Source of the DNA: an uncultured Oscillospiraceae bacterium
GTDB lineage: Bacteria > Bacillota_A > Clostridia > Oscillospirales > Oscillospiraceae
Direction: 5' to 3'
NCBI GenBank assembly: GCA_900770015.1
Contig: CAAGIU010000187.1
Coordinates: 1-21,805, forward strand
DNA length: 21,805 nt
The notes below the pieces were generated by a model. It was given only the letters and a program-made list of their open reading frames with translations. It searched no databases and had not been told where the DNA came from. The first letter of the stretch is position 1; the number at the start of each line of letters is the position of its first letter. Positions 16,406 through 21,805 of this stretch are shown here, one piece after another. Position numbers and translations under genes: made by a program.

Positions 16406-17944
16406 TCACACGCCTCCGTCTGTCAGTTTATCCGTAAAATATTTCCGCAAAAACCATGCCGGGGTACAGCTCCATCCGTGGCACCGGCTGTTCAGGAGCT
16501 GGGAGCCGTAGGGGGACGCCTGGGGGTCTTTGGGGGCAAAGACCTCCCAAAAAGTTTCCGCCCCGGCATCCAGCATTCCGCCCCAGTAATCCTCTAAATG
16601 TTGAAGCGCCAATTCTCGTTCGCCAACGCGGAGAAGTGCCTCCACTAAAAAGTGGTGGGCATAGGGCGTCACCATGGGGACGGGAAGTTCGGACTCCAGC
16701 GTATGCAGCAGGAGCTTCCGGCTCTCACTGATGGGCAGTACCTCCGCCATCACCATCCAAAGCTGGCTCACCACGGAGACCTGCCGGTCGGGACCGCTGA
16801 CGAAGAAGCCGGAGGATTCGTCCCACAGCGCCGCAATGGCTGCTCTGCGGAGCTTTGCGTACCAGGATTCCAGCCATGCTGCCTGTCCCGGGTCATTTTG
16901 GGCCTGCGCCAACCGGGTGCCGCATTGCAGCGCGTAGAGCAGTACCCCCTGAGCGCCCGCCTGCTTGTTAAGTCCCTCGCCCCAGTCCAGAAAGCACCAA
17001 AATTCGTTTCCCCGGTCGGTCACGATACCGTCCGCGTCCAGCATTCCCAACGCGATGTTGATCTGCTTCATGGCAATGGGATAGATTTCCCGCAGTGTTT
17101 CCCGGTCTTTGGTGGCCTCCCAATACTCCAAGAGCGTGGGTACATATAGGAGCGCGTAGTCAAAGAGCCATGTGTCATCCGGCTCCGGGGCACCATCGGC
17201 AAAAAGGCAGGCGGCAACGCGGCCCTCGTTGAAGGTCAGCCCGCCAAAAAGATAGAGGCAGCGTTTTACCAAATCGTTGTTCTGAAAAGTTACATAGTTT
17301 GTCCTCGCCTGCAGAAACAGATCCCCCAGCCAAAGCCGCCTGTCCCGCTTGGGGCCGTCCTCAAAGACCTCCTGCATACACCAGCGGAGTGTCCGGAGAC
17401 TGGTTTCCTCCAGATTCGCAAGCCTCTCCGAACTCCAATGACATTTTGCTACCCTCTCCGGGTCAGCGGAGGATACCCTGCGGCATACGGCGTCTGTCAG
17501 CACGATCCGGTATTTAGCAGAAGTGTCGATGCCAAACAGCCACACATAGCGGAACGCATAGCGTCTGGGTAGGGATATGGTACAGGGGAAATGATCCAGA
17601 TGCAGCAGTTCCTCCTGCACCCAACCCTGCCCTAAGCTGCCCTGACATTCCTCCGGGTTCAACTGCGTTTCCGCCAAGTCCTCGCAGAAAAGAAGACGAA
17701 TGCGGGCCGGGGCGTCCGGATGGCTGCCCGCGCTTTCAAAGGAGAGTGTCAGGTAACCAACCCCATAGCTGCCGAAATCCAACAACACCTCATCGCCGCG
17801 CTGTAATTCCCGGCCAAAGGCTTCCGCGGCATTGACGGGCGCGGCGTCACTGTTGAATAAGACAGGGCACATCTGCCCGGCGGTCTTCAGCAGCCTTTTG
17901 CATGGATGCGGCGCAAAATTTTCGATGGTAGAGTAGATTGCCAC
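16406..17944 (-). CDS. GH78-like (alpha/alpha)6-barrel hydrolase, short form
   Basis: This is the first gene of the operon, about 512 residues. I prefer GTG at 17944, which has GGTGA 7 nt upstream and a leader of about 41 nt from the predicted promoter. The longer TTG start at 17968 (520 residues) has no ribosome site. A beta domain (about 40-165) precedes an (alpha/alpha)6 barrel. The barrel motif FEDGPKRDRRLWLGD keeps the GH78 spacing, giving D204, D209 and D216 in TTG numbering. The position of the general-acid Glu is therefore Asp. RCHGWSCTP near the C-terminus ends the barrel. It is much shorter than classical GH78 enzymes and lacks their extra N-terminal sandwiches. Hydrolysis of a rhamnoside or related alpha-linked sugar is inferred. 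It is translationally close to GH5 (1-nt gap). Confidence 0.82.
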   Translation of the reverse strand: MAIYSTIENFAPHPCKRLLKTAGQMCPVLFNSDAAPVNAAEAFGRELQRGDEVLLDFGSYGVGYLTLSFESAGSHPDAPARIRLLFCEDLAETQLNPEECQGSLGQGWVQEELLHLDHFPCTISLPRRYAFRYVWLFGIDTSAKYRIVLTDAVCRRVSSADPERVAKCHWSSERLANLEETSLRTLRWCMQEVFEDGPKRDRRLWLGDLFLQARTNYVTFQNNDLVKRCLYLFGGLTFNEGRVAACLFADGAPEPDDTWLFDYALLYVPTLLEYWEATKDRETLREIYPIAMKQINIALGMLDADGIVTDRGNEFWCFLDWGEGLNKQAGAQGVLLYALQCGTRLAQAQNDPGQAAWLESWYAKLRRAAIAALWDESSGFFVSGPDRQVSVVSQLWMVMAEVLPISESRKLLLHTLESELPVPMVTPYAHHFLVEALLRVGERELALQHLEDYWGGMLDAGAETFWEVFAPKDPQASPYGSQLLNSRCHGWSCTPAWFLRKYFTDKLTDGGV

Positions 17945-17986
17945 AGGTAATTCACCATACTCTTTCAATGTATTTGGAAATAACTG

Positions 17987-18015
17987 TTGCCATTGTACGA
18001 AAAGCCTGATAGAAT
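17987..18015 (+). promoter_or_regulatory. Promoter of the AraC-type regulator gene
   Basis: TTGCCA (17987-17992), 17 bp, then TAGAAT (18010-18015). Both hexamers match the sigma70 consensus well. Transcription would start near 18022, and the leader would contain the putative operator at 18037-18054 and the ribosome site AGGAAAA at 18059-18065. It shares its spacer with the opposing promoter at 17992-18020. Confidence 0.75.
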
Positions 18016-18020
18016 AGCAA
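17992..18020 (-). promoter_or_regulatory. Promoter of the GH78-like/GH5 operon
   Basis: On the minus strand TTGCTA (18020-18015), 17 bp, then TACAAT (17997-17992). The start would fall near 17985. Its -35 overlaps the -10 of the araC promoter by one base and vice versa, so RNA polymerase cannot occupy both. The putative operator lies about 52-69 bp upstream of the start, a position typical for activators. Confidence 0.75.
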
Positions 18021-18036
18021 CATGAAAAACACAGCT

Positions 18037-18054
18037 TCTACACGATTTCAATGA
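18037..18054 (-). promoter_or_regulatory. Putative AraC-family operator in the divergent intergenic region
   Basis: TCTACACGATTTCAATGA is one of two copies in the window; the other is at 11996-12013 with a single difference. Both have the same orientation relative to the operon they precede. Here the site is upstream of the operon promoter but inside the araC leader, so a bound regulator could activate the operon while lowering its own synthesis. This role is inferred from placement. Confidence 0.6.
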
Positions 18055-18069
18055 AAGCAGGAAAATAGC

Positions 18070-18855
18070 ATGGACAACAGTATCACCGATTTCAGTTCTC
18101 TGCCGGATTTTGAAAAACTGTCCTCGCATATCCGTGAGGATTACCTCAGCAATACATATCAGCAGTTGGAAGAAATGGCTGAAACCACCTCTTACCGGGC
18201 GATAGAAAAGCGGTTTCTTGATTATATCGCTCTTGGGAATGCCGTGCTGGCGGATGAGTTTCTGGGCATAATGAGAAATAACACCCCCCACTTCAAAATT
18301 GGAGAAATGAGTAAATCGCCCCTTCAGCAGGCGCGCTACTCCATCGTTGCCTCAGTGACGCTCTTTTGCCGAACGGCGATTGACAATGGGATGCCGGAGA
18401 ATCTGGCGTTTCGGATCAGCGACTCCTATCTCCGCACTCTGGACGAGACAGAGGACATAGACGAGATCAATTTTCTCTTTATCAGCGCTTTCCGGGAATA
18501 CTGCCAAGTCATGCAGGACTGGAGACTCCAGCAATGCCGCCCGGAAGTGAAAAAATGCTGCGAACACATCATGCAGCATATCCATGAAAAAATATCACTC
18601 AAAGACCTCGCCGGGGTCTGCGGTCTGTCACCCAACCACATTTCCGACCTTTTCCTTCAGCAGACGGGTTTTCGCCCCATCGAATACATCCGCGCCCAGA
18701 AGCTCAATTATGCCCGCTATATCTTGGACTCCTATTCGCCGCCCATCTCTCTTTTGGCAAATCTCCTGGCTTTCCCCAGTCCCAGCGCCTTTGCACAGCA
18801 GTTCAAAGAACAGTATGGTATTACACCGGGACAGTACCTGCGGCGAAAGCAGTGA
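18070..18855 (+). CDS. AraC-family transcriptional regulator
   Basis: This 261-residue protein has the start ATG at 18070 with AGGA at 7-nt spacing. The last 100 residues (about 160-258) form the two helix-turn-helix AraC domain. ISLKDLAGVCGLSPNHISDL is the first recognition unit. RAQKLNYARYILD with SLLANLLAFPSPSAFAQQF is the linker helix and second unit, and the ending GITPGQYLRRKQ is typical. The N-terminal 155 residues are helical by eye, lack an obvious cupin, and probably bind the inducer. The position, divergent from the glycosidase operon with overlapping promoters, and two matching sites in the locus indicate a local activator responding to a released sugar or glycoside. No clear terminator follows directly. 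Hairpins begin about 65 bp after the stop. Confidence 0.9.
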   Translation: MDNSITDFSSLPDFEKLSSHIREDYLSNTYQQLEEMAETTSYRAIEKRFLDYIALGNAVLADEFLGIMRNNTPHFKIGEMSKSPLQQARYSIVASVTLFCRTAIDNGMPENLAFRISDSYLRTLDETEDIDEINFLFISAFREYCQVMQDWRLQQCRPEVKKCCEHIMQHIHEKISLKDLAGVCGLSPNHISDLFLQQTGFRPIEYIRAQKLNYARYILDSYSPPISLLANLLAFPSPSAFAQQFKEQYGITPGQYLRRKQ

Positions 18856-18940
18856 CCGAACACATAATCGCAGCCTTGCGCCTGTGAAATCGGCTTCTTT
18901 ACCAACTGCGCAAGCAATGTCTTTGTTCCCACAAAGACTC

Positions 18941-18979
18941 GAAACTGCGGTTCCCGGCGTTGCCGGAAACCGCAGTTTC
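18941..18979. repeat. Strong 18-bp stem-loop, possible bidirectional end of araC transcription
   Basis: GAAACTGCGGTT (18941-18952) plus CCGGC (54-58) pair with GCCGG (62-66) plus AACCGCAGTTTC (18968-18979), with one mismatch and a 3-nt loop. It is the longest hairpin of the cluster. A short T-rich tail (TTTCTGCTTGTT) follows on the plus strand, so it may terminate araC imperfectly. Confidence 0.55.
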
Positions 18980-19130
18980 TGCTTGTTGGGGTAGCACCCC
19001 AAACCCCTTGAACCATATCTTCGATGTGGAGCCACGCATTCGGTTCCCGAATGCTGTTATCCCGGCTTCGCCGGGAAAGACGGGGCTTGCGCCCCTTGGA
19101 GAGCCGGAGAGCGGCAGTCCCGGCTTTGCC

Positions 19131-19183
19131 GGAAAAAGAAAAAACGGGGGCTGACCTACACCTTGATGTAAGCCAGCCCCCGT
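19131..19183 (-). terminator. Rho-independent terminator of the relaxase gene
   Basis: ACGGGGGCTG (19144-19153) pairs perfectly with CAGCCCCCGT (19174-19183). An inner TACA/TGTA pairing extends the hairpin. On the minus strand a run TTTTTTCTTTTT follows. The hairpin starts 5 nt after the relaxase stop codon at 19188. Confidence 0.85.
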
Positions 19184-19187
19184 AAAG

Positions 19188-20603
19188 TTATCTGTGCTGA
19201 TCGGTCTGCTGTTCCTGTTTGCGCCGCTCCTCCATAGCCGCCTGTTCTTTTTCTTTTTCCAGAAGTACCGCCGCTACTTTCTGCGCCACAAGGTACTCCT
19301 GCATCTCCGCCCGCGCCTTTCGGTAGGCCGGGTACGCCGCCTTTTTCTGCTCCAGCAGCTGGGCATACTCGGCGTTCAGTTCTTTGATACGGGGGAGTTT
19401 TTGCAAGCCAAGCTGTTCAAAAGCCTCCTTTGCCGCTTTGTGGAGCGTGACGGCCTCACGATGCTCCTCAAAGAATTTTCTGCTGTACCCTGCCTTGCGG
19501 TAAGCCGCATAGACCTCCCTGGTCTTGGAGTAGTTTATGATGTGTTTTTTCAGGGCGGCGATCTCCTGCAACCGCTGTTCCGCCGCCTTGATGGAATCGC
19601 CCAGCCCGTTGAATTGGGAGACCGCCGCATCCGCCCTCGCCGCCAGTTCGTCAAAGTCGTCGATCTCGTTCTCCTGCAAAAAGCACATGACCTGCGCCAT
19701 CTGCTTTAAGTTAAAGAGCGTTGCCCACCTCTGGTATCCGGCGCCTTTTCCCTCATTCAGTTTTGCCTGAATGTCAATGAGCAGAGAAAACTTCTTGTCA
19801 TGGACTTGCTGGCTTTTCCCATGCGTCCGGGTTTTCTGTTTCCCGGAGAGGGCATCTTTCAGATCGTCAACAGTATAGCCCTCGCCCAGAGAACTGAACC
19901 GGGAAAAACGGTCCTGCCCGTTGACACGGATGGATGGCCGCTTGCCCGGTCTGTACTCACACCCAGCCTCCACGAGAAAAGAAAGCAGTTCCTCAAAGTC
20001 CTTTGGCTTTCTCTGCATCGCCGCATCAATAGCGGCCCGTACACCGTCCCGTTTGGAGACCCGCTTGGGGTACTCTTTTCGTTTTGTGCGCTCCCGGTAG
20101 GGGCGAGGCTCTATGATGGAAAGGCCGTGTTCCAGACAAAGACGGTCGCTGACACGTTGTAGAGCAAAGCTGGACAGGAAGAAGTTTTTGAATTTCCGGG
20201 TGCAGTCTAAAGATGTTGAATTGAAAATGATATGATTGTGGATGTGCGCCCGGTCGGTGTGGGTGGCAACGATGAAAGCGTGTCTCCCTTTGGTGAAGCG
20301 CATCCCCAGCTCATACCCGATACGGTTCGCCTCCTCCGGCGTGACCTCGCCCGGTTTGAAAGACTGGCGTATCTGGTAGGCGATAATATCATGCTCCTGG
20401 CGGCGGCCCGTCATTTGCTCGTACTGCCGCTTTGACAGGAGGAACTCCTCGTCCGCTGTCCGGGCGTCGCACTCATAGCTGGAGATATATTTGCCGCCCT
20501 CGGTCTTTTCCTCGTTCTTGGAATAATCCGTCCTGTCCGAAAGCGTCTGTGCGATGGACTTGCCCTTGTTGATGTGCAGGGGAATCAGCCGTGTCGCCGC
20601 CAT
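19188..20603 (-). CDS. Relaxase/mobilization nuclease (MOBP-type)
   Basis: This 471-residue protein has the start ATG at 20603 with GGGAGG at about 6-nt spacing. The N-terminal 250 residues are the relaxase domain. Motif I carries the candidate nicking tyrosine Y27 (RTDYSKN). Motif III, THTDRAHIHNHIIFNS (114-129), supplies the metal-binding histidines 120, 122 and 124, with H115 and D117. The C-terminal half (about 290-471) is charged and probably coiled-coil, ending in Glu/Gln-rich repeats. The enzyme nicks one strand at an origin of transfer and leads it into a recipient with the help of a conjugative element. It seems intact. The recombinase genes near it are only fragments, so the element is mobilizable at best in trans or stranded. 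The gene directly upstream (24-nt gap) is probably co-transcribed. Confidence 0.9.
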   Translation of the reverse strand: MAATRLIPLHINKGKSIAQTLSDRTDYSKNEEKTEGGKYISSYECDARTADEEFLLSKRQYEQMTGRRQEHDIIAYQIRQSFKPGEVTPEEANRIGYELGMRFTKGRHAFIVATHTDRAHIHNHIIFNSTSLDCTRKFKNFFLSSFALQRVSDRLCLEHGLSIIEPRPYRERTKRKEYPKRVSKRDGVRAAIDAAMQRKPKDFEELLSFLVEAGCEYRPGKRPSIRVNGQDRFSRFSSLGEGYTVDDLKDALSGKQKTRTHGKSQQVHDKKFSLLIDIQAKLNEGKGAGYQRWATLFNLKQMAQVMCFLQENEIDDFDELAARADAAVSQFNGLGDSIKAAEQRLQEIAALKKHIINYSKTREVYAAYRKAGYSRKFFEEHREAVTLHKAAKEAFEQLGLQKLPRIKELNAEYAQLLEQKKAAYPAYRKARAEMQEYLVAQKVAAVLLEKEKEQAAMEERRKQEQQTDQHR

Positions 20604-20627
20604 AGCCCACCTCCCTCGATCAGATTT

Positions 20628-20993
20628 TTACATCGCCAGTTCCTCCGGGTATCGTGCGTTCCGTCCCCTTTCCCAGATACGGCCCCTCTGCGGATCGTCC
20701 TTTCCGCCGCCGGAAAAAGCGGCTATCTTCTTTTCAAGCCCAGCCAGGTCTTTCTCCTTTTCCTTGACGATGGCTGTCCGCTCCTCCAGTGTGCCGGAGA
20801 TCAGTTCGTCCAGCAGATACTCCACATAGTCGATCTTCTGCAAGGCTTCGCAGAACAGGGGATGCCAGTCCTCGTCTGTCGGCTGCGGGGCGTACCGCTC
20901 TTTCCAATCCCGGAGGAGATGGTAATACTCGCACAGCACCCGGTAGAGAATCAGCTTACAGTTCTGGAACAAGCCCAGGCATCCGAACTGCAT
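20628..20993 (-). CDS. Hypothetical relaxase-associated protein, 5' end uncertain
   Basis: The product has up to 121 residues if ATG 20993 is used. That codon has no ribosome site, and the frame stays open upstream to 21287 through unrelated sequence. The convincing part begins at about YRVLCEYYHLLRDWKERYAP, followed by DEDWHPLFCEALQKIDYVEY and a charged helix (KEKEKDLAGLEKKIAAF), and ends in a basic tail. It is mostly helical, with no membrane segment or enzyme motif. It lies 24 nt upstream of the relaxase in the same direction, the usual place for a mobilization accessory protein, but I recognise no family. Its first codons overlap the antisense of a serine-recombinase remnant, so the original 5' end may have been replaced by recombination. 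Confidence 0.55.
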   Translation of the reverse strand: MQFGCLGLFQNCKLILYRVLCEYYHLLRDWKERYAPQPTDEDWHPLFCEALQKIDYVEYLLDELISGTLEERTAIVKEKEKDLAGLEKKIAAFSGGGKDDPQRGRIWERGRNARYPEELAM

Positions 20994-21179
20994 GAGACAG
21001 CGGAGGCAGCGGCGCAGTTTCTCAAGGCCAGCGATGTGACAAATGAAATGCTCCTGAACTTCATTGACCGAGTTCTGGTGTTCACCGGAGGGAGGGTCGA
21101 GATCGTCTATCGGTTCAGTGATCCGTTTCTGGAATCGCTGGCGGCACTCGATGAGGAAAGCAAGGAAAATATGCAGTAG
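20964..21179 (+). pseudogene. C-terminal remnant of a serine recombinase (copy A)
   Basis: In the plus-strand frame ending at TAG 21177-21179, the residues LEQAQASELHETAEAAAQF, ASDVTNEMLLNFIDRVLVF and RVEIVYRFSDPF resemble the extreme C-terminus of large serine recombinases found in clostridial mobile elements. That part holds a coiled-coil tail, an RVEI-type strand and a YRF block. The catalytic N-terminal domain and the zinc-ribbon region are missing. Upstream, the same frame is the antisense of the relaxase-associated gene. It is a dead end-piece marking the edge of a lost or rearranged element. Confidence 0.6.
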
Positions 21180-21190
21180 ATACAAAACAC

Positions 21191-21242
21191 CTCTACCAAA
21201 CGCACCTGGTCTGTGATAGAATAAGGTGACCGGCTGGTAGAG
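21191..21242. repeat. 8-bp inverted repeat upstream of the mobilization genes
   Basis: CTCTACCA (21191-21198) and TGGTAGAG (21235-21242) form a perfect dyad around a 36-bp interior. It lies between two recombinase remnants and about 200 bp upstream of the mobilization gene pair, where an origin of transfer is often found. I do not recognise a known nic sequence inside it. Confidence 0.4.
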
Positions 21243-21255
21243 ATGTAACACGGCT

Positions 21256-21301
21256 CCTGACTGGAGACCGTGCGTGGCAATGTCCACGGTCTCCAGTCAG
21301 G
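21256..21301 (+). terminator. Perfect 17-bp stem-loop followed by a T-run
   Basis: CCTGACTGGAGACCGTG (21256-21272) and CACGGTCTCCAGTCAGG (21285-21301) are exact complements around a 12-nt loop. AAGTCAA then TTTTTT... follows on the plus strand, with 9 bases between stem and T-run. A plus-strand terminator is possible, as is a transfer-origin or recombination hairpin. A stem this long without a mismatch suggests it is maintained by selection or is recent. Confidence 0.5.
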
Positions 21302-21329
21302 AAGTCAATATTTTTTGGTCTTTAGCTAA

Positions 21330-21605
21330 CACTGGGAAGAATGGCTGGAAACACAGGAAACCATGAGTGCAGATGTAGATGCCTTTGTCGCCCTGACCCA
21401 GAAGTATGTGGATGTGCCGGAATTGACACCTACGATAGTCAATGAATATATCAAGAAGATTGAGGTGTTTGCGCCGGACAAATCCAGCGGCAAGCGGGTA
21501 CAGAAGGTGAAAATCTATTTCAACTTCGTGGATGACGTAGAGATTCCTGTGATTTCCGAGCCTGTTGTTGCGAAATCTACCCTTGGACGCAGAAAAACGG
21601 CGTGA
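21330..21605 (+). pseudogene. C-terminal remnant of a TnpX-like serine recombinase (copy B, DUF4368-type)
   Basis: Reading from just after an in-frame TAA at 21327, HWEEWLETQETMSADVDAFV continues with KYVDVPELTPTIVNEYIKKI and a KIYFNFVDDVEIP block, ending RRKTA and TGA at 21603-21605. This is the DUF4368-type C-terminal domain of Tn4451 TnpX-like large serine recombinases. About 90 residues remain out of a family length near 500-700, and the catalytic resolvase domain is absent. The ATG at 21363 lacks a ribosome site and is an internal methionine. In such elements the recombinase 3' end often lies close to one element terminus, which fits the proximity of the 40-bp repeat and the tRNA. Confidence 0.75.
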
Positions 21606-21647
21606 CCATTACGGTCACACCGTTCTCTGCCCCTCGCAAAGCTAAAT

Positions 21648-21687
21648 AGTACCTTATCACTATTAAGCCTTCGCATTCGGGATTTTT
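21648..21687 (-). repeat. Right copy of the 40-bp repeat, touching tRNA-Asn
   Basis: On the minus strand this is AAAAATCCCGAATGC, GAA, GGCTTAATAGTGATAAGG, T, ACT. It matches 141-180 at 35 of 40 bases in the opposite orientation. It begins at the last base of the tRNA CCA end. The 3' ends of tRNA genes are common integration sites, so this may be an attachment site or the tRNA trailer copied elsewhere. Confidence 0.65.
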
Positions 21688-21762
21688 GGCGCCCCCTGTT
21701 GGACTCGAACCAACGACCTGCGGATTAACAGTCCGTCGCTCTACCGACTGAGCTAAGGGGGC
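21687..21762 (-). tRNA. tRNA-Asn (GTT)
   Basis: The 76-nt gene on the minus strand begins GCCCCCTTAGCTCAG and ends with AGGGGGC, discriminator G and encoded CCA. The anticodon loop CTGTTAA gives anticodon GTT. The T-arm GGTTCGAGTCC is canonical. The 7-bp acceptor stem pairs perfectly. The gene is intact. Its 3' end directly adjoins the repeat at 21648-21687. Confidence 0.97.
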
Positions 21763-21805
21763 ATTGTGTTGGCATTACCTATCTTCCCGGCAAGTCACCC
21801 TGCAA

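Larger units (their letters stand above)
18856..19187. other. Gene-free interval packed with short GC-rich hairpins
   Basis: In the 332 bp between the convergent araC and relaxase genes I find seven short hairpins plus the relaxase terminator. Arms are GTCTTTGT/ACAAAGAC (18919-18938), GAAACTGCGGTT..CCGGC with its complement around a 3-nt loop (18941-18979), TTGGGGT/ACCCCAA (18986-19002), GCATTCGG/CCGAATGC (19036-19054), CCCGGC/GCCGGG (19061-19075), GGGGC/GCCCC (19082-19095) and CCGGC/GCCGG (19120-19132). Most loops are only 3-4 nt. No open frame here looks real. The stretch probably marks the border between the chromosomal locus and the mobilizable element. Confidence 0.7.

Noticed and set aside
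14842..16437. Long plus-strand open frame of 531 codons opposite GH5
   Set aside because: It is the antisense of a well-supported GH5 gene with catalytic motifs. It has no ribosome site and no recognisable domain. Long antisense frames are expected in GC-rich coding sequence.
17965..18291. 108-codon minus-strand frame overlapping the araC start
   Set aside because: It is antisense to the araC coding region and crosses both promoters. It has no ribosome site or domain.
18919..19132. CRISPR array
   Set aside because: The repeated units are different hairpins without a constant repeat or regular spacers.

Overview
This window is most consistent with a gut-type Firmicute (Clostridia; an Oscillospiraceae or Lachnospiraceae member is my inference). 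The reasons are strong AGGAGG-type ribosome sites, a tRNA-Asn gene with encoded CCA, GPH-family sugar symporters next to signal-less glycoside hydrolases, and mobilization and serine-recombinase debris typical of clostridial mobile elements. Species cannot be named from the sequence alone.

Layout. Positions 1-345 hold no intact gene. They contain several inverted repeats, a terminator with a possible alternative fold, and the first codons of a cut-off plus-strand gene. Positions 346-771 are the 5' part of a tyrosine recombinase (minus strand), and 827-1513 a PAP2 phosphatase that has lost its 3' end. Positions 1546-17944 are a carbohydrate-degradation locus, all on the minus strand. In transcription order it holds a GH78-like protein, a GH5 enzyme, a membrane-anchored alpha/beta hydrolase, GH43-CBM6, GH3 beta-glucosidase, the 3' stump of a second alpha/beta hydrolase, a GPH symporter, a GH78 rhamnosidase, a second GPH symporter, another GH78-like protein and the broken PAP2 gene. 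A divergent AraC-type regulator lies at 18070-18855. From 18856 to 21605 comes mobile-element material: a cluster of GC-rich hairpins, a terminator, a MOBP-type relaxase, a companion gene, and 3' remnants of two serine recombinases. A tRNA-Asn (minus strand) closes the window.

How it fits together. None of the hydrolases shows a secretion signal, and two cation symporters lie in the locus. The likely scheme is uptake of intact rhamnose-containing oligosaccharides or plant glycosides, followed by cytoplasmic trimming by alpha-rhamnosidases (GH78), beta-glucosidase (GH3), GH5 and GH43 enzymes and an esterase-like hydrolase. An 18-bp motif matching at 17 of 18 positions occurs only twice that I could find: between araC and the first operon, and against the -35 box of the GH3 promoter. 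I infer it is the AraC-family operator that couples the two transcription units. The araC and operon promoters overlap head to head inside a 34-bp imperfect palindrome.

Most notable structural points are this shared operator and nested promoter pair, a discoidin-like insertion in the GH5 barrel, the stump of a lost paralogous hydrolase directly behind the GH3 stop codon, and a 40-bp sequence present in inverted orientation near both ends of the window, one copy touching the tRNA-Asn 3' end.
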